From Halomicrobium zhouii (lineage in GTDB: Archaea > Halobacteriota > Halobacteria > Halobacteriales > Haloarculaceae), in NCBI RefSeq assembly GCF_900114435.1, contig NZ_FOZK01000002.1:496001-560000 (forward strand): DNA of 64,000 nt, read 5' to 3'. Positions 36,959-46,053 of this stretch are shown here, one piece after another. The translations under genes were made by a program, and so were the position numbers. How positions within the stretch are numbered: the stretch's first letter is position 1; each line of letters begins with the position of its first letter. The notes beneath the pieces are model-generated. The model was given only the letters and a program-made list of their open reading frames with translations, searched no databases and was not told where the DNA came from.

Positions 36959-37716
36959 GTGTCGCACGCAACGACCTGTTCTCGCTCGGACTGGACGACC
37001 ACGACCGACTGAACGCCGAACTCGGCGGCGGTATCCCGCCGGGGAGCATCATCCTCGTCGAGGGTGACTACGGAGCCGGGAAGTCGGCCATCAGCCAGCG
37101 GTTCGCCTACGGCCTCTGCGAGGAGGGCAACGACGTGACGATGCTCTCGACGGAGCTGACCGTCGGGAGCTTCCTCGACCAGATGCACTCGCTGTCCTAC
37201 GACGTCGTCGACCACGTCCTCAACGAGAATCTGCTCTTCCTCCACGCCGACATCGGCGACGGAAACACCTTCTCGGGCACCGAGGAGGAGGGTGAACGGA
37301 AACAGCTCCTCAAGCGGCTGATGGAGGCCAAGGTGATGTGGGAGTCGGACGTTATCATCGTCGACACGTTCGACTCCATCCTCCGGAACGACCCCAAGTT
37401 CGAGGCGCTGGTCCGGCAGAACGACGAGCGCCAGGCGGCCCTGGAGATCATCTCCTTTTTCAGGGACATCATCTCGCGGGGCAAGTGCGTGATGCTCACC
37501 GTCGACCCGTCGACGCTGGCCGAAGAGGCCATCGGGCCGTTCCGGGCCATCGCCGACGTCTTCCTCGAACTGGAGATGGTGGAGGTGGGCAACGACGTTC
37601 GCCGGCAGATCAGCGTCAAGCGCTTCGCCGGCATGGGCGAACAGGTCGGAGACAGCGTCGGATACTCCGTTCGCTCGGGGACCGGCATCGTCATCGAATC
37701 ACGGAGTGTGGCCTGA
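36955..37716 (+). CDS. arlH: Archaellum regulatory ATPase ArlH
   Basis: 253 aa, KaiC-like fold. Walker A is [12 protein letters not shown] and Walker [12 protein letters not shown]. ArlH binds ATP, autophosphorylates in some archaea, and controls ArlI assembly. It overlaps arlG by four bases and arlI by one (TGATG). Length is normal for the family. Confidence 0.94.
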   Translation: MSVARNDLFSLGLDDHDRLNAELGGGIPPGSIILVEGDYGAGKSAISQRFAYGLCEEGNDVTMLSTELTVGSFLDQMHSLSYDVVDHVLNENLLFLHADIGDGNTFSGTEEEGERKQLLKRLMEAKVMWESDVIIVDTFDSILRNDPKFEALVRQNDERQAALEIISFFRDIISRGKCVMLTVDPSTLAEEAIGPFRAIADVFLELEMVEVGNDVRRQISVKRFAGMGEQVGDSVGYSVRSGTGIVIESRSVA

Positions 37717-39389
37717 TGACGGACCACGGACGACCGAAACCGTCGGACGAACTGCGGCAGGTGGCCGCGCGGCGCCCGCACCTGCGGGACCACCTCAAGA
37801 AGTTCAAACAGATCACCGGCGAGTTCCCCAAGTACATCGAGGAGGCCGACAGCAAGTACGAGTCCCACCGGCCGAACGTCCTCTATCCGGTCGGTGGCCC
37901 GATCTACTGTCACATCTACGGCGACCTGGGCCAGGAGATGAAGTACTACGCCATCGAACCGGAGCTGGACCAGGACGAGCAGGTCGTCTTCCAGAAGGTC
38001 CGCAACAAGCTGCTGGAGAAGTCGGTGACGAAGGCCGCCCCCCAGAGTGAGGCCGAGTACGACGACCGCATCGAGGAACTGCTCCAGGACTCGACGAAGG
38101 TCCGCGAGGAGAGCGGCAACAGCGGCGTCCTCACCCGGCTCGCCAACCTGGGCGCCGTCGGTAAGGTGGAGGTCGACGAGCGCACCTACGAGAACATCCT
38201 CTACCGGCTCAACCGCGACATCGTCGGCCTCGGCCCGCTGGAACCGGTGATGCGCGACCCGGCGAACGAGGACATCCACGTCATCGGCCGCCAGGAGTGC
38301 CACGTCGACCACGAGGTGTACGGCATGCTGGAGACCACCGTCGAGTGGCCCAGCGACCAGGCCTTCGACCAGTGGCTCCGGAACATGGGCGAACGCATCG
38401 GCGACCCCGTCTCCGACTCCGACCCCATCGTCGACTCGACCCTGCCCGACGGCTCGCGTCTCAGCCTGATCTACTCCGACGACGTCTCGCTGAAGGGGCC
38501 CTCCCTGACTATTCGCCAGGGCGTCGAGACGCCGCTCTCCATCTTCCAGATTACCAAGTGGATGACGCTCTCGCCGGAACTGGCGGCGTACCTCTGGCTC
38601 TGCCTGGAGAACGAGCAGACGGTGTTCGTCGTCGGGGAGACGGCCTCGGGGAAGACGACGACGCTGAACTCCATCATGTCGTTCATCCCCTCGGACTCGA
38701 AGATATACACCGCGGAGGACACCGCCGAGGTGCTGCCGCCCCACAACACCTGGCAGCAACTGCTGACCCGGGAGGGCGAGGACGAGGGGACCAGCGTCGA
38801 CATGTTCGACCTCGTCGCCGCCGCACTCCGGTCCCGTCCAGACTACATCATCGTGGGTGAGGTCCGTGGCGAGGAAGGTCGCATGGCGTTCCAGGCGGCC
38901 CAGACTGGCCACCCGGTCATGCTGACGTTCCACGCGAGCGACATCGTCTCGATGATCCAGCGCTTCACCGGCGAACCGATCAACGTCCCCGAGACGTTCA
39001 TGGACGTCGCCGACGTCGCGCTGTTCCAGAACCGCGTCAAGCAGGGCGACAAGGTCCTGCGCCGCGTCACCTCGGTCCAGGAGATCGAGGGCTACTCCAA
39101 GGAGATGGACGGGGTCGTCACCCGCCAGGCGTTCTACTGGGACCCCGTCGAGGACGAGATCGTCTTCCAGGGGATGAACAACTCCTTCGTCCTCGAAGAG
39201 CAGATCGCGACGCTGCTGGGCTACGAGGACACGCGTGACATCTACAACGAGTTGCAGTTCCGCGCGAGCATCATCGAGCGGGCCATCCAGGAGAACATCC
39301 TCGGCTACCACGAGGTGAACGAGCTCATCGAGAACTTCCAGCGGGACGGCGTCGAGGGCCTCCCGTTCACCATCGCCAGACCCGACTGA
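37716..39389 (+). CDS. arlI: Archaellum motor ATPase ArlI
   Basis: 557 aa, type II/IV secretion ATPase family. Walker A VVGETASGKTTTL lies at about residues 303-315, Walker B with the Asp and His boxes in IIVGEVRGEEGRMAFQAAQTGH at about 376. The N-terminal ~200 residues hold the family-specific domain. The hexamer drives filament assembly and then rotation. The start at 37716 overlaps the last base of the arlH stop. Confidence 0.95.
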   Translation: MTDHGRPKPSDELRQVAARRPHLRDHLKKFKQITGEFPKYIEEADSKYESHRPNVLYPVGGPIYCHIYGDLGQEMKYYAIEPELDQDEQVVFQKVRNKLLEKSVTKAAPQSEAEYDDRIEELLQDSTKVREESGNSGVLTRLANLGAVGKVEVDERTYENILYRLNRDIVGLGPLEPVMRDPANEDIHVIGRQECHVDHEVYGMLETTVEWPSDQAFDQWLRNMGERIGDPVSDSDPIVDSTLPDGSRLSLIYSDDVSLKGPSLTIRQGVETPLSIFQITKWMTLSPELAAYLWLCLENEQTVFVVGETASGKTTTLNSIMSFIPSDSKIYTAEDTAEVLPPHNTWQQLLTREGEDEGTSVDMFDLVAAALRSRPDYIIVGEVRGEEGRMAFQAAQTGHPVMLTFHASDIVSMIQRFTGEPINVPETFMDVADVALFQNRVKQGDKVLRRVTSVQEIEGYSKEMDGVVTRQAFYWDPVEDEIVFQGMNNSFVLEEQIATLLGYEDTRDIYNELQFRASIIERAIQENILGYHEVNELIENFQRDGVEGLPFTIARPD

Positions 39390-39391
39390 CG

Positions 39392-41140
39392 ATGGCGTCG
39401 AGCCAGGCCGATAACAGACTCCCGACGACGATCACCGAGACGATAGCCTCGCTCGTCGACTCCTACGGGAAGATGCACATCCCCCTGGAGCGATATCTCT
39501 TCTTCATCCTGCTCCCGTCGGGGGTGTTCTTCGCCCTCTCGGTGGTCGTGGCGGCGCTCGTGGACCTGCCGCTGATGATCCGGCTCCCCATTCCATTGCT
39601 GGGCTTCCTGGCGATGGGGACCGCCGTCATCTACCCGAAGATACTGCTCTCACAGCGGCGCCAGCAGCTGAACGACCGGTTCCACCTCATGGTGACCCAC
39701 ATGACGGTCCTGGCGACGACGAAGATCGACCGGATGGAGGTGTTCCGCACGCTTGCCCGCGAGGAGGAGTACGGCGAACTGGCGAACGAGATGCACCGCA
39801 TCGTCCAGCTGGTCGACACCTGGAACCAGAGCCTCGACGACGCCTGTCGCCGCCGCGCCAAGGAGGTCCCCTCCGACGCCGTCTCGGACTTCTTCGACCG
39901 CCTGGGGTACACCCTCGGCGCCGGCCAGTCACTGGAGGACTACCTCGTCGGCGAGCAAGAGCAGATCATCCAGAACTACTCGACGGTGTACGAGGGGACC
40001 ATGGACAACCTGGAGGTGATGAAGGACCTCTACCTGTCGATGGTCCTCTCGATGACGTTCGCGCTCGTGTTCGCCGTCGTCCTCCCCGTCCTGACGGGGA
40101 CGAACCCGACGATGACCGTCAGCGCCGTCATCGTGATGTACATCTTCGTCCAGTCGGGTTTCTACCTCGCCATCCGGTCGATGGCCCCCTACGACCCGCT
40201 GTGGTTCCACCCCGAGAAGTACCCCTCGCCCGCCCAGGAGCGCATCGACAAGGCGACCTACGTCGGCCTGGGGCTGTGTGCCGTCCTCGCGTTCGTCTCC
40301 ATCGGCGGCATGTTCGGGCTCTCGCCGCTGACGCTGGAGCACGTCTTCTTCTTCATGGACGACGTCCCCATCCCGCTCCATCCGGTCGTCCCCATCACGC
40401 CGCTGTTGATCCCCGGCATCGTCGTCCGCCAGGAGGAACAGCGGATCAAGAGCCGCGACGACGAGTTCCCGAGCTTCATCCGCGCGCTGGGGGCGACGGA
40501 AGGCGCCAAGCAGTCGACGACGTCGAAGGTGTTGAAGTCACTCCGGAAGAAGGACTTCGGCCCGCTGACGGAGAACCTCGACCACCTCTACAAGCGACTC
40601 AACATGCGGATCGAGCCCGAGGGCGCGTGGCGGTACTTTACCGCCGACTGCCGCTCGTACCTCATCCAGACGTTCTCGGAGATGTACCTCGTCGGGCGCT
40701 CGATGGGTGGCTCGCCCAAGATGCTCGGCGAACTCATCGCCAAGAACATGAGCGAGGTGCAACAGCTCCGGAAACAGCGCCAGCAGGCGACGGTCCAGCT
40801 CGTCGGGCTCCTCTACGGTATCACCGCCGCCTCGACGTTCGCCTTCTTCATCGGTCTCCAGGTCGTCAACATCCTCTCTGAGATGACGCTGGGCCTCGAC
40901 TCCACTGCCAACTTCGACGCCGGGTCGCTCATCCACACCGAGGTGTACAACATCCCCCTCATCGAGTTCCTGCTGGTCGTCATCATCATGTTCGGCGCGA
41001 TGCTGTCGGCCCTGATGATCCGGACCGTCGACGGCGGCCACAAGCTCAACACCTACATCCACTTCGTCCTGCTCGCCTGGATCGGCGCGGTCATCTCGAT
41101 CATGACGAAGTGGCTGGTCACGCAGTTCCTCGCGATCTGA
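39392..41140 (+). CDS. arlJ: Archaellum membrane platform protein ArlJ
   Basis: 582 aa with about nine membrane helices in two T2SSF-like blocks. Cytoplasmic basic loops between them (for example KSLRKKDFGPLTENL) should contact ArlI. It starts two bases after arlI and is the last gene of the operon. ArlJ is the only polytopic protein of the machine and is expected to be essential for filament export. The following 615 bases hold a repeat element and no gene. Confidence 0.94.
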   Translation: MASSQADNRLPTTITETIASLVDSYGKMHIPLERYLFFILLPSGVFFALSVVVAALVDLPLMIRLPIPLLGFLAMGTAVIYPKILLSQRRQQLNDRFHLMVTHMTVLATTKIDRMEVFRTLAREEEYGELANEMHRIVQLVDTWNQSLDDACRRRAKEVPSDAVSDFFDRLGYTLGAGQSLEDYLVGEQEQIIQNYSTVYEGTMDNLEVMKDLYLSMVLSMTFALVFAVVLPVLTGTNPTMTVSAVIVMYIFVQSGFYLAIRSMAPYDPLWFHPEKYPSPAQERIDKATYVGLGLCAVLAFVSIGGMFGLSPLTLEHVFFFMDDVPIPLHPVVPITPLLIPGIVVRQEEQRIKSRDDEFPSFIRALGATEGAKQSTTSKVLKSLRKKDFGPLTENLDHLYKRLNMRIEPEGAWRYFTADCRSYLIQTFSEMYLVGRSMGGSPKMLGELIAKNMSEVQQLRKQRQQATVQLVGLLYGITAASTFAFFIGLQVVNILSEMTLGLDSTANFDAGSLIHTEVYNIPLIEFLLVVIIMFGAMLSALMIRTVDGGHKLNTYIHFVLLAWIGAVISIMTKWLVTQFLAI

Positions 41141-41236
41141 CCGACTTCGGGTGGATTCTGTTCGATCAGTTCGTCTGTGAATTGCTCGAGTGGTTCTCGG
41201 TTAAGCTAGTGAAAAGAACAGCGACAACACGACCCG

Positions 41237-41630
41237 GAAAGCCCTCGGCGCGCTCCGGTCCCGCGGCCCACCTGCGCTCCTCGCTGCGCTCCGGTGCTTG
41301 GTGGACCGGGGTTCCCGGACCGCACCTCGCCCTTTCAGTCCTCCGAGGCCCGCACAGCACCGCAGCCCCGCCCTCCCCCTGGTCGCGGCATAAACGCCGC
41401 TTCCGGCCGGGCGGTTGCGGAGCGGTCAGGAAGCGTGACCCGGAGCGGACGCGACGGGTCCGGGGAGGTGTGGGGAGTCAATCGTGAGCGCGTTTTATCG
41501 CGCGAGCGAGGCTGGACCTGGCGGACTGAAAGGGCGAGGTGCGGTCGCGTGGGCTGAGACGGGCCCTATCCGAGCGACGGAGGAGCGAGGATATCCCGCG
41601 CAGCCCGCGTCGAGCGCGCCGAGGGCTTTC
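41237..41630. repeat. 394-bp nested-palindrome element, copy A
   Basis: The outer ends 41237-41255 and 41612-41630 are a 19-bp exact inverted repeat (starting GAAAGCCCTCGG). An inner pair, 41321-41341 and 41523-41543, is a 21-bp exact inverted repeat containing CCCTTTCAGTCC. The centre carries a 27-base core (41411-41437) that is also in copy B at 50.8 kb. Frames crossing it are low-complexity and unconvincing. No transposase and no obvious flanking target duplication were seen. Confidence 0.85.
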
Positions 41631-41755
41631 GACGTGTTCGCGGTAGCGTCAGTCACGTCTCTCTGAACACAGCCGAACGATACGTAGCTCACCTACACTG
41701 ATCGCATCCACACTCCCGAAGAAAATCGCACTGTCAGACCGTCTCGATACCCTGG

Positions 41756-41986
41756 TCACCGGCGCTGGGCGTCGGCCGTCGTGTCGTGGGCGGTCGGGTC
41801 GTTGCCCATCCAGAGCGCGATGGCGCCGATGCCGGCGAGGATGGCGAGGGCGGCCGTCAGCCCGACGGTGAGTGGCCACTCCAGGGCCGCCATCGATTCA
41901 CCGATCGCCAGCAACCCGAGGATGATGAATCCCAGGAGCGAGAACCAGCCGAACCAGCCGATGTGGTTGTCAGTGTTGGTGGACAT
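41756..41986 (-). CDS. Small two-helix membrane protein (76 aa)
   Basis: Starts MSTNTDNHIGWFGWFS, then two hydrophobic helices (about 12-30 and 38-58) and a polar tail. A longer reading from 42034 adds 16 residues unlike a leader. Haloarchaea have many such small membrane proteins. Function unknown, no close neighbours. Confidence 0.6.
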   Translation of the reverse strand: MSTNTDNHIGWFGWFSLLGFIILGLLAIGESMAALEWPLTVGLTAALAILAGIGAIALWMGNDPTAHDTTADAQRR

Positions 41987-42140
41987 TGCGGGTGGCAGTT
42001 GGGGCCGCAGGCCCATATATTGTCGGATAGTCAACTATTCGACCACTGTCCGGCGGTCTCTGGGTCGGTGTCGGCGAGTAGCCGGACGCCAGCGGCGTGG
42101 AACTGATCATCGCGGCCGCGCCCCGCGTTTCGAACCGGAC

Positions 42141-42470
42141 TCACTCGTCGCCCGACGACCGCCGGACCGATTCGAGCACGACTCCTTCCTCGAACTCGCC
42201 GCGTTCGGCCGCTTTCGCCCGACGGATATCCGCGAGTTCTGTCGACGAGGACCCGCAGGCCTCGGCGAGTGCGTCGACCACTGCCAGCACGTCCGCGAGC
42301 TCTTCGACGTCGCCGCTCTCGTGGAACTCCGCCACTTCCTCGTCCAGTTTGTCCTGGAGGCGCTCGCGGTACGCCTCACCTTCGACGACGCGGGTCACCG
42401 GCTCGTCGCCGTCGGCCCGGATCAGCTCTGGAATCCCGTCGCGGACGAGTTTGTCGTACGTCTCGCGCAT
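42141..42470 (-). CDS. MazG-like nucleotide pyrophosphohydrolase
   Basis: 109 aa, all-alpha NTP-PPase superfamily. The start ETYDKLVRDGIPELI is typical of a phosphoribosyl-ATP pyrophosphohydrolase-like group of house-cleaning enzymes. The metal site is in KLDEEVAEFHES and EELADVLAVVDAL (ExxE...ExxD pattern). It would hydrolyse non-canonical NTPs to NMP and PPi. The ATG at 42470 is preferred over one eight codons upstream because it starts at the conserved region. Confidence 0.85.
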   Translation of the reverse strand: MRETYDKLVRDGIPELIRADGDEPVTRVVEGEAYRERLQDKLDEEVAEFHESGDVEELADVLAVVDALAEACGSSSTELADIRRAKAAERGEFEEGVVLESVRRSSGDE

Positions 42471-42561
42471 ACGGGCCAGTCGCCGTCCCGCCACATCTGT
42501 CGTTCGGTCGACTGTTTCCGAGCCGCAAGGCTAAGGCCCGTTCGCGGGAGACACCTCATCC

Positions 42562-43797
42562 ATGGCACTGGGACGAATCGTCGCGATACTGCTTGGCAGC
42601 AAACTCCGCGTGGTCGCGGTGGGCCTCGGACTGCTCGTCGCCGTCGCCGGGGCCGGCGCGGCCGCGGGGATTCTCGGGGCGCCGAGCGTCGCCGGCATTG
42701 AGAACCACTTCGGCGACGTGAACGAGACGACCACCGACGTCCACACCGACATCGTCGTGTCCAACCCCAACCCCGTCGGCGTGCAACTCGGCGGGACGAC
42801 GGTCGACTACGCCGTCGAGATGAACGGCATCACGATGGCCACGGGCACCAAGGCGGGCGTCGGCGTCGAGACGGGCAACTCCACCGTCAACGCCACCTCG
42901 CGCCTCCACAACGACCGGATCCCCGAGTGGTGGGTGAGCCACCTCCAGAACGGGGAGACGACGGCGCTGACCGTCGACGCCGACGTCCACTCCTCGATGG
43001 TCGGCCAGTCCTTCGGGGCGCCGTCGGTCGAGCGCGAGATAGAGACGGACATCAGTTCCTCGTTCGACTCGACGGAGACTCAGCCGATCGACGCGAACCA
43101 GCCGCTCGTGAGCGACCCCGTGCTCTACCTCAACGAGACCGAGGGCGAGTGGGGCGAGGTGACCGAGGCGGAGACGCCCATCGTGATGGCGTTCACTCTC
43201 TACAACCCGAAGGACTACCCCATCAGCGCCTCTTCCATCGGCTACGACGTCACGATGAATGGCCTGGCCGTCGGCGAGGGCCAGACTGACCGCTCGGTCA
43301 CTATCCCGCCGGGCGAGACGCGGACCATCGAGGCGACGACGGTCATCGACAACGGCCTCCTCGACGAGTGGTGGGTCTCCCACCTCGAACGCAACCAGGT
43401 CACCGACCTGGAGATCCAGTTCTACGCCCGCTTCGACCTCTCGGCGGCCGGTGCCGGTGATATCCGCGTCCCGCTCGACAGCGTGACCCACGAGATCGAG
43501 ACCGACATGTTCGGCAACAAGGACGAGTATCCGACCGGCAGTGCCGAGAACGCCAGCGCCAGTGACGGCGACGCGTCCAGCGACGCCGGGGGCGAGGAGT
43601 CCACGCGGACGCCGACGCCGGACGGAACGGACGGCGACTCGACGGCGACCGACGACGGCGACATCCTCTCCGGCGGTGACGACGAGACCGAACCCGGCTC
43701 CGCATCGCCGACGTCGACGGCGACGGAGACGCCGACCGAGACGGACACTGCGACCGACGACGGTGGGGACGGCGGCGTCCTCGGCGTCACGTTCTGA
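42562..43797 (+). CDS. LEA14/WHy-domain surface protein with two repeats
   Basis: 411 aa. An N-terminal helix (LRVVAVGLGLLVAVAGAGAA) leads into two LEA14-like WHy domains. Each contains an NP motif in a strand (VVSNPNPVGVQL and FTLYNPKDYPIS) and a WWVSHL segment repeated at the domain ends. The last ~80 residues are Ser/Thr/Glu/Asp-rich and end without an anchor. WHy proteins protect against water stress. It is probably N-terminally anchored, with the repeats outside. Confidence 0.85.
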   Translation: MALGRIVAILLGSKLRVVAVGLGLLVAVAGAGAAAGILGAPSVAGIENHFGDVNETTTDVHTDIVVSNPNPVGVQLGGTTVDYAVEMNGITMATGTKAGVGVETGNSTVNATSRLHNDRIPEWWVSHLQNGETTALTVDADVHSSMVGQSFGAPSVEREIETDISSSFDSTETQPIDANQPLVSDPVLYLNETEGEWGEVTEAETPIVMAFTLYNPKDYPISASSIGYDVTMNGLAVGEGQTDRSVTIPPGETRTIEATTVIDNGLLDEWWVSHLERNQVTDLEIQFYARFDLSAAGAGDIRVPLDSVTHEIETDMFGNKDEYPTGSAENASASDGDASSDAGGEESTRTPTPDGTDGDSTATDDGDILSGGDDETEPGSASPTSTATETPTETDTATDDGGDGGVLGVTF

Positions 43798-43932
43798 CTG
43801 GTCCGCCGTCACGCTCTGACCGGTCCGCCGTCACGCTCTGACGGGTCCACCCGACGTCCTCCGACCAGTCTCCCGCTGCCCGCGCCCGCCCGAGCCGCGA
43901 AACTTTTCACTGCGTCCGTGTTTCTCTCCGGT

Positions 43933-44367
43933 ATGAGCAAACGCGAGGAGTTTCTCGCCGGGGAGCGCGTCGAGGACATCGCCTTCTTCCTCCACGAGGA
44001 CAGCGTCGGCAACGTCGACGCCCTCTCGGAGTACGCCGAACAGGTCGGGGACGGCCTCGTCCTCGTACTGGACGGCGACCAGGGCCGCAGCGCGTTCCAG
44101 TCCGCGACCGGGCTGGACCCGATGGCGCTGGCCAAGCGGGCGATGGGCACCGACGGTGAGATCGACCGGGACCTGACCGGCGGCGTCTGTCCGAACGCCG
44201 ACGGGGAGTCCGCCGAGGACCACGTCGTCAAGTTCGTCTTCGCCTTCGCCGAGGAACAGAACGAGGAGGTCGGCGGTATCTACGAGCGAGGCGACGTCGT
44301 CCACTCGTACGCGGTGTGTACCTGCGGCGAGGCCTACTCGGAGAAGTGGGTCGTCGGCGAGGAGTGA
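43933..44367 (+). CDS. Conserved haloarchaeal protein, DUF5807-like
   Basis: 144 aa, soluble, acidic. The start MSKREEFLAGERVEDIAFFL and the C-terminal CTCGEAYSEKWVV resemble a family I recall as DUF5807. Three Cys (one in GVCPNADGE, two in CTCG) might bind a metal. A TATA-like ACTTTTCAC at about 43902 is 27 bases before the ATG, which fixes the start. Confidence 0.75.
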   Translation: MSKREEFLAGERVEDIAFFLHEDSVGNVDALSEYAEQVGDGLVLVLDGDQGRSAFQSATGLDPMALAKRAMGTDGEIDRDLTGGVCPNADGESAEDHVVKFVFAFAEEQNEEVGGIYERGDVVHSYAVCTCGEAYSEKWVVGEE

Positions 44368-44506
44368 GGAAAGCCACGAGCAACGTCGGCGTTACGACGT
44401 GGCAAGTACAGGACAACCTTATCTCCGAGCGGTGCGCTCTGTCGTCGCTTTCCGTCCCAGTATCCCGGTGGTAACAATCACTCCGGCAGCGTAACTGTCG
44501 AGTGAC

Positions 44507-46018
44507 ATGTCCGCCAGTGCCAGGTGGGACGGCTTCAGCGGCGCGCTTATCCTGTGGACCGTCCTCGGGCTCCTGGCAGTCTTGCTCATCCTAGTCGGCC
44601 TCGCGTTCGAGGCACTCTCGCTGACCTGGGACGCGGACGTCAGCCCTGCGCTCGCCGGGGTCTCCCTCGTGCTCCTCGCGTACCTCCTCGTCGCGCTGGC
44701 GTGGGGTCTCCAGGTCCTCGCTCGCTACCGTTCCCGACCTCGGCCGTACAAGCGTCACCGCGTCCTCGAGCAGGAACTGACCGGGCTGATCGAGACGTAC
44801 CGCTGTGACCTCGACGTCTATCGGGTGAAAGTCAAGCTGATCGACGACGAGAAGACCCGGGAGCGACTCTCCCGTCGGCTCGACGGGCTCGAGCGACTGC
44901 TCGTCCCAGACGAAGACCAGGCGGCCCCCCGCGACGGTCGTGACCGGCGGTGGGGCGACGCGAGTTCGCAGGTGGCGAACCACCAGTACCTCGCGGCGTT
45001 CCGCTCGATCTACCGATACGAACGGGGGCTGATCACGCTCGCCAAGGCCCTCGACGACGCGGGGGCTGAACCGGAGCGGAGCTACCTCACGGAGATCGTC
45101 GACCAGTACCGGGACCAGGCTGTGCAGTACCCCGACCGCGACGGCCGACGACGGCTCGTGAACCTTCTGCGTATCTCCAGCGACGACCCCGGGGCCACCG
45201 GCAGCATCTCCCCCTACCTGCGGGCCGCCAGACGCCTCCACCGGTACTACGAGGAGCGCCTCGCCGAACAGTTGAAGATGAAGCGGTTACTCGGGCGGTT
45301 ACTCGGTGTCTTCGGGTTCCTCTTCGGGCTGGCCGTCACCGTGCCCATCGCACTCGTCGTGCTGGTCGTGCTCGCCCCGACGCTCCTCGTCAACTCCGGC
45401 GTCGCGCCGACGCTCGGTACGGAACTGGTCGCGTTCGTCGGCGACGTCGCGAGCGTCGTCGGTCCCACCGTCGACTCTGGCGTACCGACCTTCGACACGC
45501 CGACCGGTGAGACGGTGACGGTCGTCCAGAACGGGACCGTCCGGGAGTTCGACGGGGCGACCGGGCCCGGCGGACGGACGGCCGTGGTCGTCTCCCCGAC
45601 GCCGTCGACGCTCGCGTCCACCGCCGCCCGCCTGCTCTGGTTCCCCGTCGCGGCGGCACTGGGCGTCCTCGGTGCGACGATGAACCTCGTCTGGCGGTCG
45701 GGTTCGGAGGCGGGGTTCTTCGACGTGAACCTCGAACTGGGACGGCTCACCGTCCCCGACGACGTCTTACTCGAGGAGTTCGTCCGGGTCAGACTCCTCT
45801 GGGGCGGTATCGCCGCGGTACTTCTGACGCTGTTCCTCGGTCTCCAGGAGAACACCCAGCTGCCCGCGTCCCTCCTGTTCCTGACTGCCTTCTTCGCCGG
45901 ATTCTCGGAGCAGTTCCTCAAGGAGGGACTCGACAAGTTCCAGAAGTCCACGCTCGAACGCGTCGAGACACGGGTCCGACTTCCCGACGACGACCAGTGC
46001 ACGCCGCCGCCGGAGTAG
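44507..46018 (+). CDS. Six-helix membrane protein of unknown function
   Basis: 503 aa. Two helices (about 14-36 and 45-68), a cytosolic basic and helical region (~75-255), a helix pair around 260-300, an external beta loop with sequons (~300-360), then three more helices ending before residue ~480. The cytosolic part has dispersed Arg/Asp and helical repeats (ARRLHRYYEERLAEQ). No known family recognised. It converges with cetZ, 35 bases apart. Confidence 0.6.
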   Translation: MSASARWDGFSGALILWTVLGLLAVLLILVGLAFEALSLTWDADVSPALAGVSLVLLAYLLVALAWGLQVLARYRSRPRPYKRHRVLEQELTGLIETYRCDLDVYRVKVKLIDDEKTRERLSRRLDGLERLLVPDEDQAAPRDGRDRRWGDASSQVANHQYLAAFRSIYRYERGLITLAKALDDAGAEPERSYLTEIVDQYRDQAVQYPDRDGRRRLVNLLRISSDDPGATGSISPYLRAARRLHRYYEERLAEQLKMKRLLGRLLGVFGFLFGLAVTVPIALVVLVVLAPTLLVNSGVAPTLGTELVAFVGDVASVVGPTVDSGVPTFDTPTGETVTVVQNGTVREFDGATGPGGRTAVVVSPTPSTLASTAARLLWFPVAAALGVLGATMNLVWRSGSEAGFFDVNLELGRLTVPDDVLLEEFVRVRLLWGGIAAVLLTLFLGLQENTQLPASLLFLTAFFAGFSEQFLKEGLDKFQKSTLERVETRVRLPDDDQCTPPPE

Positions 46019-46053
46019 GTTCCCGCGGATCGGGCACCGACGGCGCGTTTCGC

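Noticed and set aside
41110-41666. Short overlapping frames inside repeat element A
   Set aside because: No similarity to known proteins by eye, biased composition, and constrained by the palindromes.
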